64,000 bases of DNA from JAKPAM01 sp047601745 (lineage in GTDB: Bacteria; Pseudomonadota; Gammaproteobacteria; Burkholderiales; Burkholderiaceae_E): positions 6,076,001 through 6,140,000 of the forward strand of contig JASGIS010000001.1 in the NCBI GenBank assembly GCA_047601745.1, in the 5' to 3' direction. Shown here one piece after another: positions 1 to 7,735 of this stretch. The notes beneath the pieces are model-generated. The model was not told the origin of the DNA. It saw only the letters and a program-made list of their open reading frames with translations, and searched no databases. The position numbers and the translations under genes are program-made. How positions within the stretch are numbered: position 1 is the first letter of the stretch; every line of letters starts with the position of its first letter.

Positions 1-794
1 GTCACCAGTTCTTCGCCGCGCGACCAGATCGCGACGCGGCCGGCGCGCTTGACGATCTGCGCCCGAATGCCGTCCCACTTCCATTCGATGAGCCAGTCGC
101 CGACCGGTCCGAGCTCGGCCTCGAGGCGATCGGCATCGAGCTGCAGCGGGTGAGCGAGAAAGAACGGATAAGGCTGCGCACCCTCGGTCGCCGCGCCGGT
201 CGGCGGCGCGATCAGCGCCAGATAGTCATCGGCCGACGGGCGCGCGCCGATCTGCGTATAGCCGACCAGCCGTTGGGCTACCAGCTTCGGATCGAGGCCG
301 CCGACCGCAGCCAGCGCCTGCGTGACCTGCAGGCGCGAGACACCGACGCGAAACGCACCGGTCATCAGCTTGAAATACACGAGCCGTTCGGCATCGGCCA
401 GCGATCGCCACTGCGCCTGCAGACGCTCGGCCTGCTCGGCCGGCGGCAATCCGCGCAGCGGCAGCAGATGACTTTCGAGCCAGGTCGACAACGGCAGTCC
501 TTCGCCGGCGGACGCTGCCGGCGGCAGCAGCAGCGCGATCGTTTCGGCCAGGTCGCCGACCGCGTCGTAGCTCTCGTCGAACAGCCATTCGGGAAGCCCC
601 GCCGCCTGCCGCGCCTGCTCGCGCAGCCAACGCGTCGGCACCGCCTGGCGCGGCCGGCCGCCGGCCAGGAAGTAGACGGCCCAGGCGGCGTCGGCCGGAT
701 CGGCGGCGCGCAGGTAGCGTTGCAGCGCCGTCTGCTTGGCCAGGCTCGACGTACTGGCGTCGAGTTCGCGGTAGAGGTCGGCGAAGGCCTTCAC
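1..794 (-). CDS. ATP-dependent DNA ligase, N-terminal part (runs off left edge)
   Basis: Translating the minus strand from a GTG at 792-794 gives about 264 residues of a family I ATP-dependent DNA ligase: a helical N-terminal DNA-binding domain (about residues 1-200) followed by the adenylation motif EWKWDGIR. The lysine (K239) is the residue expected to carry AMP. The start overlaps the stop of the upstream exonuclease by four bases (GTGA), so the two are translationally coupled. Bacteria with NAD-dependent LigA often carry such a second ligase in a repair cassette with this exonuclease and a large DEAD/DEAH helicase; any helicase would lie beyond the left edge. The OB-fold and the rest of the nucleotidyltransferase domain are outside the window. 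Family assignment is firm; the repair role is inferred. Confidence 0.9.
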   Translation of the reverse strand, partial: MKAFADLYRELDASTSSLAKQTALQRYLRAADPADAAWAVYFLAGGRPRQAVPTRWLREQARQAAGLPEWLFDESYDAVGDLAETIALLLPPAASAGEGLPLSTWLESHLLPLRGLPPAEQAERLQAQWRSLADAERLVYFKLMTGAFRVGVSRLQVTQALAAVGGLDPKLVAQRLVGYTQIGARPSADDYLALIAPPTGAATEGAQPYPFFLAHPLQLDADRLEAELGPVGDWLIEWKWDGIRAQIVKRAGRVAIWSRGEELV

Positions 795-1987
795 ACCGCG
801 CTCCCTTCGCCCGGTTCGCCCGGTTCGCCCGGTTCGCCCGGTTCGCCCGGTTCGCCCGACTCGATCGGCTCGATCGGCTCGATCGGCTCCATCGGCTCGA
901 TCGACGCGGCGGCCGCGTCGCCGTCGCCACCGTCGTCATCATCGCCGTAGTCGGTCGAGAAACCCTGCGCGGCCACGCCGCGTTCGTTCAGCCAGCGGAC
1001 CATCACGTCGACGTAGCCGTGCGTGACGAACACGCGCGAGGCGCCGGTCGCGGCGATCGCTTCCTGCAGGCCCGGCCAGTCGGCATGGTCGGACATCACG
1101 AAGCCGCGATCGACGCCGCGCCGCCGGCGCGTGCCGCGTAGCTGCATCCAACCGCTGGCGAACGCGTCGGCATGATCGCCGAAGCGGCGCAGCCATGGCG
1201 AGCCCTGCGCCGACGGCGGCGCGAGCACCAGCGCGCGCCGATAGTCGCCTCGCCGCTTCGCGGGGTCGACCCGTTCGCAGCGCGCGAGCCGGACGCCAGC
1301 CGCGCGGTACGCGTCGTTCAGCGCGTCGATCGCACCATGCACGACGATCGGTCCGATCGCGTCGAACTCGTCGGACTCGTCGGCCAACGCATGCAGGATC
1401 CGCTGCGCCTTGCCGAACGCATAGCAATACAGCACCGACGCGCGACCGGCTTCGGCATTGGCACGCCACCAGTCGACGATCTCGCGATGCAGCGATGCCG
1501 GCGATGGCCAGCGGTAGACCGGCAGCCCGAACGTCGACTCGGTGATGAAGGCCTGGCAGCGCACCGGCTCGAACGGCGGACAGGTCCCGTCGGCCTGCGT
1601 CTTGTAGTCGCCGGACGCGACCCAGACCCGCCCCTGGTGTTCGAGCCGGACCTGGGCCGAGCCGAGCACGTGGCCGGCCGGATGCAGCGACACGCGCACG
1701 CCGTGATGCGTGATCGCTTCGCCGTACGGCAGCGTCTGCAGCACGATGTCGGCGCCGAGCCGCCGCCGCAGCACGCCGGCCGAATCCTCGTGGGCCAGGT
1801 AGTGGCGATGGCCGGTGCGCGCATGATCGGCATGCGCATGGGTAATGACCGCGCGATCGACGGGCCGCCACGGATCGATGAAGAAATCCCCCGGCGGACA
1901 GTACAGGCCTTCCGGCCGCACGACGATCAGGTCGCCGTCCGCGTCGCCTGCCGCGGCCGCGCCGCGCGTCGGCCGGGGCATGCTCAC
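791..1987 (-). CDS. Ligase-associated DNA exonuclease (metallo-beta-lactamase fold)
   Basis: A 398-residue protein of the mRNA 3'-end-processing/Artemis-like metallo-beta-lactamase family, in the subgroup found beside ATP-dependent ligases. The metal motif HAHADH is near residue 50, followed by further conserved histidines (LHPAGHVLGS, SGDYKT, MSDHADW, VTHGY). It probably trims DNA ends before sealing by the ligase encoded immediately downstream. The first codon chosen is GTG, overlapping the stop of the upstream SGNH gene (GTGA); an ATG two codons later is equally possible. The last roughly 35 residues are low complexity (EPIEPIEP then GEPGEPGEP) encoded by 9-bp tandem repeats, an extension beyond the catalytic domain. 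Function is inferred from family and context. Confidence 0.9.
   Translation of the reverse strand: MSMPRPTRGAAAAGDADGDLIVVRPEGLYCPPGDFFIDPWRPVDRAVITHAHADHARTGHRHYLAHEDSAGVLRRRLGADIVLQTLPYGEAITHHGVRVSLHPAGHVLGSAQVRLEHQGRVWVASGDYKTQADGTCPPFEPVRCQAFITESTFGLPVYRWPSPASLHREIVDWWRANAEAGRASVLYCYAFGKAQRILHALADESDEFDAIGPIVVHGAIDALNDAYRAAGVRLARCERVDPAKRRGDYRRALVLAPPSAQGSPWLRRFGDHADAFASGWMQLRGTRRRRGVDRGFVMSDHADWPGLQEAIAATGASRVFVTHGYVDVMVRWLNERGVAAQGFSTDYGDDDDGGDGDAAAASIEPMEPIEPIEPIESGEPGEPGEPGEPGEPGEGSAV
813..900. repeat. 9-bp tandem repeats in the 3' end of the exonuclease gene
   Basis: Five exact copies of GGTTCGCCC (813-857) are followed by degenerate 9-bp units built on GATCGGCTC. They encode the GEP and EPI tripeptide runs at the exonuclease C-terminus. 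A period divisible by three keeps the frame, so copy number could vary without destroying the protein. Confidence 0.9.
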
Positions 1988-2940
1988 CGGCGCCCTTCGC
2001 GCGCGCTCAGCGACGGGCCGACACTGCCCGCGCGCGGCGGATCGGCGGCGGCCACCTCCCGGTCGGCCCGTCGCACCGCATCGCCGATCGCGCTCGCCAG
2101 TTCGCGCGCCAGGCAGCGGTACGACGAGTCGTTCTGGTGCAACCCATCAGGCGCGATCATCAGGTGATAGTCGCGGCCCAACGCGTCGGCCCAGCCGCGC
2201 ATCACCGCGTACCGATCGAACACCGGCACGCCGTCGACCTTCGCGAGCCGATCGATGCGTTCGAGCATCTGCTGCTTGCCGGCACTGGCTTCGACGCGCG
2301 GCGCGAACTGCAGGTTCATCAGGATCACGTCGCTGCGGGCGCTGCGGATCCGTTCGAGTCCGTCGCGCACGCCGCGCTCGAAGGCTTCGGCATCGACGTT
2401 GCGCAGCAACGCGTTGGTGCCGACCTGCCAGACGACCAGGTCCGGTTGATAGTCGAACACCTGGATCTTGAACCGGCGCAGCATCTCGGCCACCTCCTCA
2501 CCGTTGACGCCGCTGTTGACGACGCGGATCGACTGACCGGGGAACTGCCGCAGCAATTCGACGGCCAGTCGCGACGGGTAAGTGGCCTGGATCGAGGTCG
2601 CGCCCGCGCCGGCCGTCGATGACGAGCCGATCGTGACGATCGTCGCGCCGCGTCCGTCGCGCAACCGCTCGGCCAGCCTGGGCAGCGTACCGCGCAGCGC
2701 CGCGCGCGCCGGCTGGTCGATGCAGGTCGTCGTGTCGGGACGAACAGTGGCGGCGGCCGGTGCGATCGCGGGCATCGGCGCCGGAGCGATCGCGGACGAC
2801 GACGGCGGCACCGGCGGTGAAGCCTGCGCGAGCGCGCCACCTGCCGCCAGCAGGCCCCAGGATGAAAACACCACCACGCGGGCCAACGCCCGCGCGCGCG
2901 AAGGACGGATCGATTGTCGACGGCGCATGCCCGGCATCAT
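1984..2940 (-). CDS. SGNH/GDSL-type hydrolase, exported
   Basis: About 318 residues from the ATG at 2938-2940. The N-terminus has a positively charged stretch and a hydrophobic segment ending in GGALAQA, a likely signal peptide, then a Pro/Ala-rich linker. The SGNH blocks are visible: the nucleophile block TIGSSSTAG (serine in a GSS rather than GDS context), SGVNGEE, the block III motif VGTNAL, and the C-terminal catalytic pair in PDGLHQND. This points to a periplasmic or secreted esterase or acetylhydrolase acting on an unknown substrate, perhaps a polysaccharide. The reading frame stays open further upstream through a repeat-rich tract, but the signal peptide supports this start. It is the first gene of a coupled block with the exonuclease and ligase, with no obvious functional link. 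Confidence 0.8.
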   Translation of the reverse strand: MMPGMRRRQSIRPSRARALARVVVFSSWGLLAAGGALAQASPPVPPSSSAIAPAPMPAIAPAAATVRPDTTTCIDQPARAALRGTLPRLAERLRDGRGATIVTIGSSSTAGAGATSIQATYPSRLAVELLRQFPGQSIRVVNSGVNGEEVAEMLRRFKIQVFDYQPDLVVWQVGTNALLRNVDAEAFERGVRDGLERIRSARSDVILMNLQFAPRVEASAGKQQMLERIDRLAKVDGVPVFDRYAVMRGWADALGRDYHLMIAPDGLHQNDSSYRCLARELASAIGDAVRRADREVAAADPPRAGSVGPSLSAREGRR

Positions 2941-2984
2941 GACATCGTTCGGCGCCAACCCGATCGCGCAGACCGGTGGGCCCG

Positions 2985-3060
2985 GCCCCCCTGGCACTGG
3001 CACTGGCACTGGCACCTGGCACCTGGCACTCGCCACCCAGCACCCAGCCCCCGGCACCCG
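2985..3060. repeat. 6-bp tandem repeat upstream of the SGNH hydrolase
   Basis: Several head-to-tail copies of CTGGCA/CTGGCAC lie between the AsmA-like gene and the SGNH hydrolase start. They are non-coding under the start chosen here. Confidence 0.75.
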
Positions 3061-3074
3061 GCGATCGGCAACGC

Positions 3075-5261
3075 TCACCGGTCCAGCGATCGATGGGCCT
3101 GCTTCAGCAGCCGGCCGCAATCGGTAGTCTCGCCGCCGCCGGTCTCGATCAACGCGAGCAGCGCGGCCGGCGGGGCGACGCCGGCCAGCGCGATCGCTCC
3201 GCCGAGCCGGGCGGCCAGCGGCAGCTTCTCGAGCCGGTAATCGGGGGAGCGGAACGAGCCGTACAGATGGACCGGCGTGCGCAGCGACAGGATGCCGGCC
3301 TCCTTGGGCCGCGGCGAAACCTTCAGGTCGAAGCGCTCGGTATCGAGATCGAACTGCCCGTCGCCGAGGATCTGCGTCTGCTCGGTATCGATGACGAACA
3401 TCGTCGAACGACCGTGTCCGTTGCGGATGTCGAACGCCACGCCGCCGCAACGGAGCCGGATCTCGCGATCGCCGCCGAGCAGCAGCGTCAGGACCTTGCC
3501 GCCGTTCAGGCCGGCCGCCGCGTCGAGCAGGTTCGAGATCCGGCCGCCGTCGATGACGGCCGCCAGCGAGCCGTCGGCCTTGGCCGCCGCATCGGCGATC
3601 GAATTGCCGCGCCCGCGCAGTTCGAGCCGTCCGGTGATCGTGCCGGCACCCTGCGCGATCGTCGGCGAATCCGGCACCAGCCGCGCGACCTGCAGCTTGC
3701 TCAGATCGATGCTGAGCGTCGAATCGAGGTCTTTCTGATGGCCGTCGAGCAGCGCCCGCGCGTCGACCGTCCCGCCGGCGAGACCGAAGCGGAACGGTTC
3801 GAGCCGCAATCGCCCTTCGTCGAGCCGCAGCGCCGCATCCAGCGTCTCGAGCGGCAGGCCGTCGATCAACTTCAGCTTGTCGGCCTTGAGCTTGACGTCG
3901 GCGTCGATCGCGCGCATCCGCTCGGGATCGAAACGCCCGGCCGGCAGCACCCGATCGGCGTTGTTGCGGCGCTCGGCCGCCTGCGCCTGCGGACGCGTCG
4001 CCGTGGTCTGCTGGTCGTAGGCGATCCGCTCGCCGCCGGCCTTCGTCTGCACGCCGATCAACGGCCCGAGGTCGGCCATCACGAGTTGTCGGCTGTGCAG
4101 GTCCGCCTCGAGCAGCGGCCGCCCGGTGCGCGGCGTATAGCGGGCCTCGCCGCCGATGTCGGACGATCCGATCCTGCCGTCCAGGTCGGTCAGCCGGTAT
4201 TGTCCGTCGGCGAAGACGAGCCGCCCGGCGAGCTGGTAAGGCGGCGTCGCCGGCAGCGGCAGCAGCAGGAACGGATACAGATTGCCGAGCGTCTGTCCGG
4301 CCATCTCGAGCCGCACGTCGACGCCGCCGAGGTGCACGATGTCGGCGACGCGCCCGTCGACGGACAGCCGCGTCGTGCCCGCCGTCAGGTGGCCGCGGAT
4401 CGGAAAGAACACGCCGGAACGCTGCAGGCTCAGCACGTCGCCGGTCATCGCCTCACCGTCGAAGCGGGCGCGCTGATAGTGGCCGTTGAAGCGCAGCCGG
4501 GTACGCAGCGGCGGCTCGTCCGCGCCGGTGTCTTTCGCGGGCGCGTCGCCGTGGCCCGTGCCATCGCCGGCCGGCGACGGCGTCGATCTAGGCGCCGGTG
4601 CCGGTGCAGATGCAGATGCAGATGCAGATGCAGATGCTGGTGCTGGTGCAGATGCAGATGCCGACGCCGATGCCTGTGCCGGCGTTGATGCTGGCACCGG
4701 ATCGACGGTATCGGCGCGCAGGTCCAGGTCGAAGCCCGTCGCGGCGTCGCGATAGCGGATCCGTCCGCGGTCGATCGACAGCCGCTCGATCCGCAGCGGC
4801 GGCGCCCTTCCGTCGTCGCCGTTCTCGCTGCTCGACGCCGAATCGGACGACGTCGGCAATGTCCAGTTGTCCGCACCGTCGGCGCGGCGTTCGAGCAGCA
4901 CGTCGGCGTCGGCGATCGCCATCGACGGCACGACCAGCCGGCGCGACCACGCGTCGCGAGGCGACACCGTGAACTCCAGCGTGCCGATGCGCGCCATCGT
5001 CGGCTCGTCAAAGCCCTCGGGATTGGCGATCCGCAGGTTCTCGACCCGCACGCGCGGCGGCCAGATCAGACGCAGGTCCAGGTGCGAGGCGCTGACCGAT
5101 CGCCCCAGTGCATCACTGAGTACGCGTTCGAGCGGTGGCCGCAGCCGATCCCGGTCGAATCCGGCCAGCACCGCCAGCACGACGATCGACAGTCCCAGCG
5201 TCGCGACGATCCAAGGATGTCGACGGATGAACGATCGGGCGGAGTCGGCGGCAGCGCGCAT
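3075..5261 (-). CDS. AsmA family protein
   Basis: From the ATG at 5259-5261 this gives a 728-residue protein with a single N-terminal transmembrane helix (about residues 14-35) followed by a long beta-rich periplasmic region. It has the typical AsmA start (a segment around LGRSVSASHLDLRL) and a C-terminal AsmA-like region ending near SPDYRLEKLPL. AsmA/YhdP proteins are implicated in lipid transport between envelope membranes. Residues around 190-235 are a low-complexity Ala/Ser/Pro insert encoded by 6-bp repeats. It lies upstream of the SGNH hydrolase on the same strand and is divergent from the Crp/Fnr gene. Family assignment is good; the exact substrate is unknown. Confidence 0.85.
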   Translation of the reverse strand: MRAAADSARSFIRRHPWIVATLGLSIVVLAVLAGFDRDRLRPPLERVLSDALGRSVSASHLDLRLIWPPRVRVENLRIANPEGFDEPTMARIGTLEFTVSPRDAWSRRLVVPSMAIADADVLLERRADGADNWTLPTSSDSASSSENGDDGRAPPLRIERLSIDRGRIRYRDAATGFDLDLRADTVDPVPASTPAQASASASASAPAPASASASASASAPAPAPRSTPSPAGDGTGHGDAPAKDTGADEPPLRTRLRFNGHYQRARFDGEAMTGDVLSLQRSGVFFPIRGHLTAGTTRLSVDGRVADIVHLGGVDVRLEMAGQTLGNLYPFLLLPLPATPPYQLAGRLVFADGQYRLTDLDGRIGSSDIGGEARYTPRTGRPLLEADLHSRQLVMADLGPLIGVQTKAGGERIAYDQQTTATRPQAQAAERRNNADRVLPAGRFDPERMRAIDADVKLKADKLKLIDGLPLETLDAALRLDEGRLRLEPFRFGLAGGTVDARALLDGHQKDLDSTLSIDLSKLQVARLVPDSPTIAQGAGTITGRLELRGRGNSIADAAAKADGSLAAVIDGGRISNLLDAAAGLNGGKVLTLLLGGDREIRLRCGGVAFDIRNGHGRSTMFVIDTEQTQILGDGQFDLDTERFDLKVSPRPKEAGILSLRTPVHLYGSFRSPDYRLEKLPLAARLGGAIALAGVAPPAALLALIETGGGETTDCGRLLKQAHRSLDR
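4598..4680. repeat. 6-bp microsatellite inside the AsmA-like gene
   Basis: Consecutive GCAGAT/GCTGGT/GCCGAT units encode an Ala-Ser/Ala-Pro run in the AsmA-like protein. The unit is in frame and the tract looks like a recent slippage expansion in an interdomain linker. Confidence 0.85.
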
Positions 5262-5546
5262 GTCGGGGAGATCGCAGTAGCGGTCCGGCCAACTTAGCCG
5301 ATCCGGCGCCGGACGCCGATCGGCGCGCGGGCCCCGCACGCGTAGGAGAGCGCCGCGACGGCCAGCGGCGGGAGCAGCAGCGACGATGGCAGCGGCAGCG
5401 GCGGCGATCGGCGCCCGCCGATCGTTGAAACGAATCGTTCACGTTCTGTTACCGACCGTAGCACTGCGGTCAGCGTCGTGTTTCGAACGATGCCTAAGCT
5501 GGACGTCTTCCCCCGTGGGCCGATCGGCTTTCCGTCGTCTTTCGCC

Positions 5547-6275
5547 ATGTCCTGTCCGACTCCCCGCCCCGAAGACCAGCCGGTCCCGCCGACCGGCGAC
5601 GATATCCGCGACCTGCTGCTGCGGCTGTTGCCGGTGCAGCGCCGGATCGTCCATGCCGGCGAACCCGTCTACCGCGCCGGCGATCCGTTCCGGCTGCTTT
5701 ACTTCGTGCACTCGGGCTTCTTCAAGATCGTCAGCCTGGCCCGCGACGGGCGCGAGCAGCTCGTCGGCCTGAACCTGCGCCAGGACTGGCTCGGCCTGGA
5801 CGGCATCGCCACCGGCCGCTACGGCTGCGACGCGATCGCGATGGACACCGGCGAGGTCTGGGCCGTGCCGTACGAGGCGCTGCTGCGGGTCTGCGGCCAG
5901 GCCCCGTCGCTGCTGACCGGCCTGCACGCGGCGATGAGCCGCGAGATCGGCCGCGAACGCGACGCGATGATGTCGCTGTGCACGCTGCCCGCCGACGCCC
6001 GGGTCGCCGACTTCCTGCGCAACTGGGCCGACACGCTGGCGCGGCACGGCCTGCGTTCGGACCAGATCTCGCTGAGGATGACGCGCGCCGAGATCGGCAA
6101 TTTCCTGGGCATGACGCTGGAGACGGTCAGTCGCGCGCTGTCGAGGCTGGCGCGATTGCAGTTGATCCGCTTCGACGAGAGGCGGCGGCGCGAGATCCGC
6201 ATCCCCGATGCCGGCGCGCTGACGCTTTTCGTCGAGAACATCGGAGTCGCCGATGGACAGCCGCTACGGCCATGA
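5547..6275 (+). CDS. Crp/Fnr family transcriptional regulator
   Basis: A 242-residue protein from the ATG at 5547: cyclic-nucleotide-binding fold (about residues 20-140), dimer helix, and C-terminal winged helix with MTRAEIGNFLGMTLETVSRAL. The recognition helix carries the E-x-x-S-R pattern of FNR-type proteins, which read TTGAT half-sites. There is no FNR-like N-terminal cysteine cluster (only one cysteine near the start), so a [4Fe-4S] oxygen sensor of the classical type is unlikely. Other effectors such as NO, haem or redox state remain possible. The frame is open to an earlier ATG at 5478; the shorter start fits the family better. The 3' end overlaps the next gene by 23 bp, and a two-component system follows, suggesting one signalling module. 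Confidence 0.88.
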   Translation: MSCPTPRPEDQPVPPTGDDIRDLLLRLLPVQRRIVHAGEPVYRAGDPFRLLYFVHSGFFKIVSLARDGREQLVGLNLRQDWLGLDGIATGRYGCDAIAMDTGEVWAVPYEALLRVCGQAPSLLTGLHAAMSREIGRERDAMMSLCTLPADARVADFLRNWADTLARHGLRSDQISLRMTRAEIGNFLGMTLETVSRALSRLARLQLIRFDERRRREIRIPDAGALTLFVENIGVADGQPLRP

Positions 6276-6795
6276 ACCGCTGATCGTCGTCTGCGACGAC
6301 GACGCGACCGCGGCGAACAGCCTGCGCGCGCTGCTGGCCGACGGCCTGGGCGCCGACCGGCTGTCGCTGATCGGCCGTCCGCATTTCGCTGCCGGCCAGG
6401 CCGGCGGCATCTACACGATCGGCGGCCGGCTCAAGCTCAGCGGCAAGCTGGCGTCGCCGTGGCAGGAAGCCTGGACGCAGTTGACGTCGCCGGCGATGTT
6501 CCTGCTGCCGCCGGTCGGGCTCGTGGTCGCGGCCGGTCCATTCACGCTGTCGATCGCGGCCGGCCTGCGCGGCGCCGACGGCGCGGTCGGCGATTCGCCG
6601 ATGGCGCTGGCGCTGTGGAGCATCGGCGCCTCGCGCGATCAGGCGATCGACTACGAGAACGCGCTGGCCGAGGACCGGCTGCTGATCGTCGTCCAGGATT
6701 CGCCGGACGCCGTAGAACGGGCGCGCACATCGCTGGCCCGCGTGCGGCCGGTGGCGCTCCAAGCCGCGCCGCCGGCCTGTTCCTGGCCAAGTTGA
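6253..6795 (+). CDS. Uncharacterised protein in a signalling cluster
   Basis: A 180-residue protein with an N-terminal stretch LIVVCDDDATAANSL, a central Gly/Ala-rich hydrophobic segment (about residues 70-105) that could insert in a membrane or form a glycine-zipper loop, and a C-terminal segment with LIVVQDSPDAVERA. The alpha/beta-hydrophobic-alpha/beta pattern recalls small general-stress proteins of the YflT/GSP17M type, but I cannot assign a family with confidence. It overlaps the Crp/Fnr gene by 23 bp and is followed closely by the response regulator, so it is probably co-transcribed with both. Confidence 0.65.
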   Translation: MDSRYGHEPLIVVCDDDATAANSLRALLADGLGADRLSLIGRPHFAAGQAGGIYTIGGRLKLSGKLASPWQEAWTQLTSPAMFLLPPVGLVVAAGPFTLSIAAGLRGADGAVGDSPMALALWSIGASRDQAIDYENALAEDRLLIVVQDSPDAVERARTSLARVRPVALQAAPPACSWPS

Positions 6796-6826
6796 TCGGG
6801 GACGGGTTGCTGGCTACCATGCGCCG

Positions 6827-7735
6827 GTGACCGAAAAGATCCATCTAGCCGTCGTCGACGACGAAGCCGACATCCGGACCCTGCTCGGGCATTACCTGGG
6901 CGGACGCGGGTTTCGCGTCAGCCAGTTGGCATCGGGCGCCGAGCTGATGGCGCTGATGCAGGCCGACCCGCCCGCGCTGATCCTGCTCGACCTGGGCCTG
7001 CAGGGCGAGGACGGCCTGTCGATCGCGCGGCAGGTCCGCGCGCGCTGGCAATGCGGCCTCGTCATCGTGACCGGGCGCGGCGACGCCGTCGACAAGATCG
7101 TCGGGCTGGAAGTCGGCGCCGACGACTACGTGACCAAACCGTTCGACCTGCGCGAACTGCTGGCGCGGGTCAACGCGGTGCTGCGGCGGGTCGTCGCGAC
7201 CCGGCCCGGCGGCGGCGACAACGCGGCCTTGCCCGAGCCGTCCGCGCAGCCGGCGGCCGCGACGGGTCTGTCGGCGGCCCGCGGCGCCCCGCCGGCCGCG
7301 TTCGCGGCGGCCGGTCTGGCCGACGCCGCTTGCGCCGCACCGACGAGCCTGGCGGCAGGCCCGGCGGCGTCCGCGGCACCGGTCGGCGCGCCGACCGGCA
7401 TCGCGCCGGCGGCCGAACGGATGGTCTTCGCCGACTGGGTGCTCGATACCGGCGCCCGCACGTTGACCGATCCGGCCGGCCGCGACGTTCCGTTGACGAC
7501 CGGCGAGTTCGACCTGCTCGGCGTGCTGGTGCGCAGCGCCGGCCGCGTGCTGACGCGCGACTATCTGCTCGAACAGACGCGCGGACGCGACGCGCGGCCG
7601 TTCGACCGCACGATCGACGTTCAGGTCGCGCGGCTGCGCAAGAAACTCGCGCCCGACCCGGATGCTCCGCCGATGATCAAGTCGGTGCGCAGCGTCGGCT
7701 ACGTCTTCGTGCCCCGCGTGCACGTGCATCCATGA
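6827..7735 (+). CDS. OmpR/PhoB family response regulator
   Basis: A 302-residue regulator starting at GTG 6827. The receiver domain (about 1-120) has the acidic pair D11/D12, phosphoacceptor D55 in LILLDLG and K104 in YVTKPF. The winged-helix effector domain occupies about 205-300, with LTTGEFDLLGVLV and a C-terminal SVRSVGYVFVP. The linker between the two (about 125-200) is unusually long and almost all Ala, Pro and Gly, roughly 60 residues longer than in typical OmpR proteins (about 230-240 aa). The stop codon overlaps the start of the kinase gene (ATGA), so this is the cognate partner of the hybrid kinase. Target genes are unknown. Confidence 0.93.
   Translation: MTEKIHLAVVDDEADIRTLLGHYLGGRGFRVSQLASGAELMALMQADPPALILLDLGLQGEDGLSIARQVRARWQCGLVIVTGRGDAVDKIVGLEVGADDYVTKPFDLRELLARVNAVLRRVVATRPGGGDNAALPEPSAQPAAATGLSAARGAPPAAFAAAGLADAACAAPTSLAAGPAASAAPVGAPTGIAPAAERMVFADWVLDTGARTLTDPAGRDVPLTTGEFDLLGVLVRSAGRVLTRDYLLEQTRGRDARPFDRTIDVQVARLRKKLAPDPDAPPMIKSVRSVGYVFVPRVHVHP

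Noticed and set aside
5425..5450. FNR-type operator between the AsmA and Crp/Fnr genes
   Set aside because: TTGAA-ACGA-ATCGT resembles only one half-site; the match is too weak to list.
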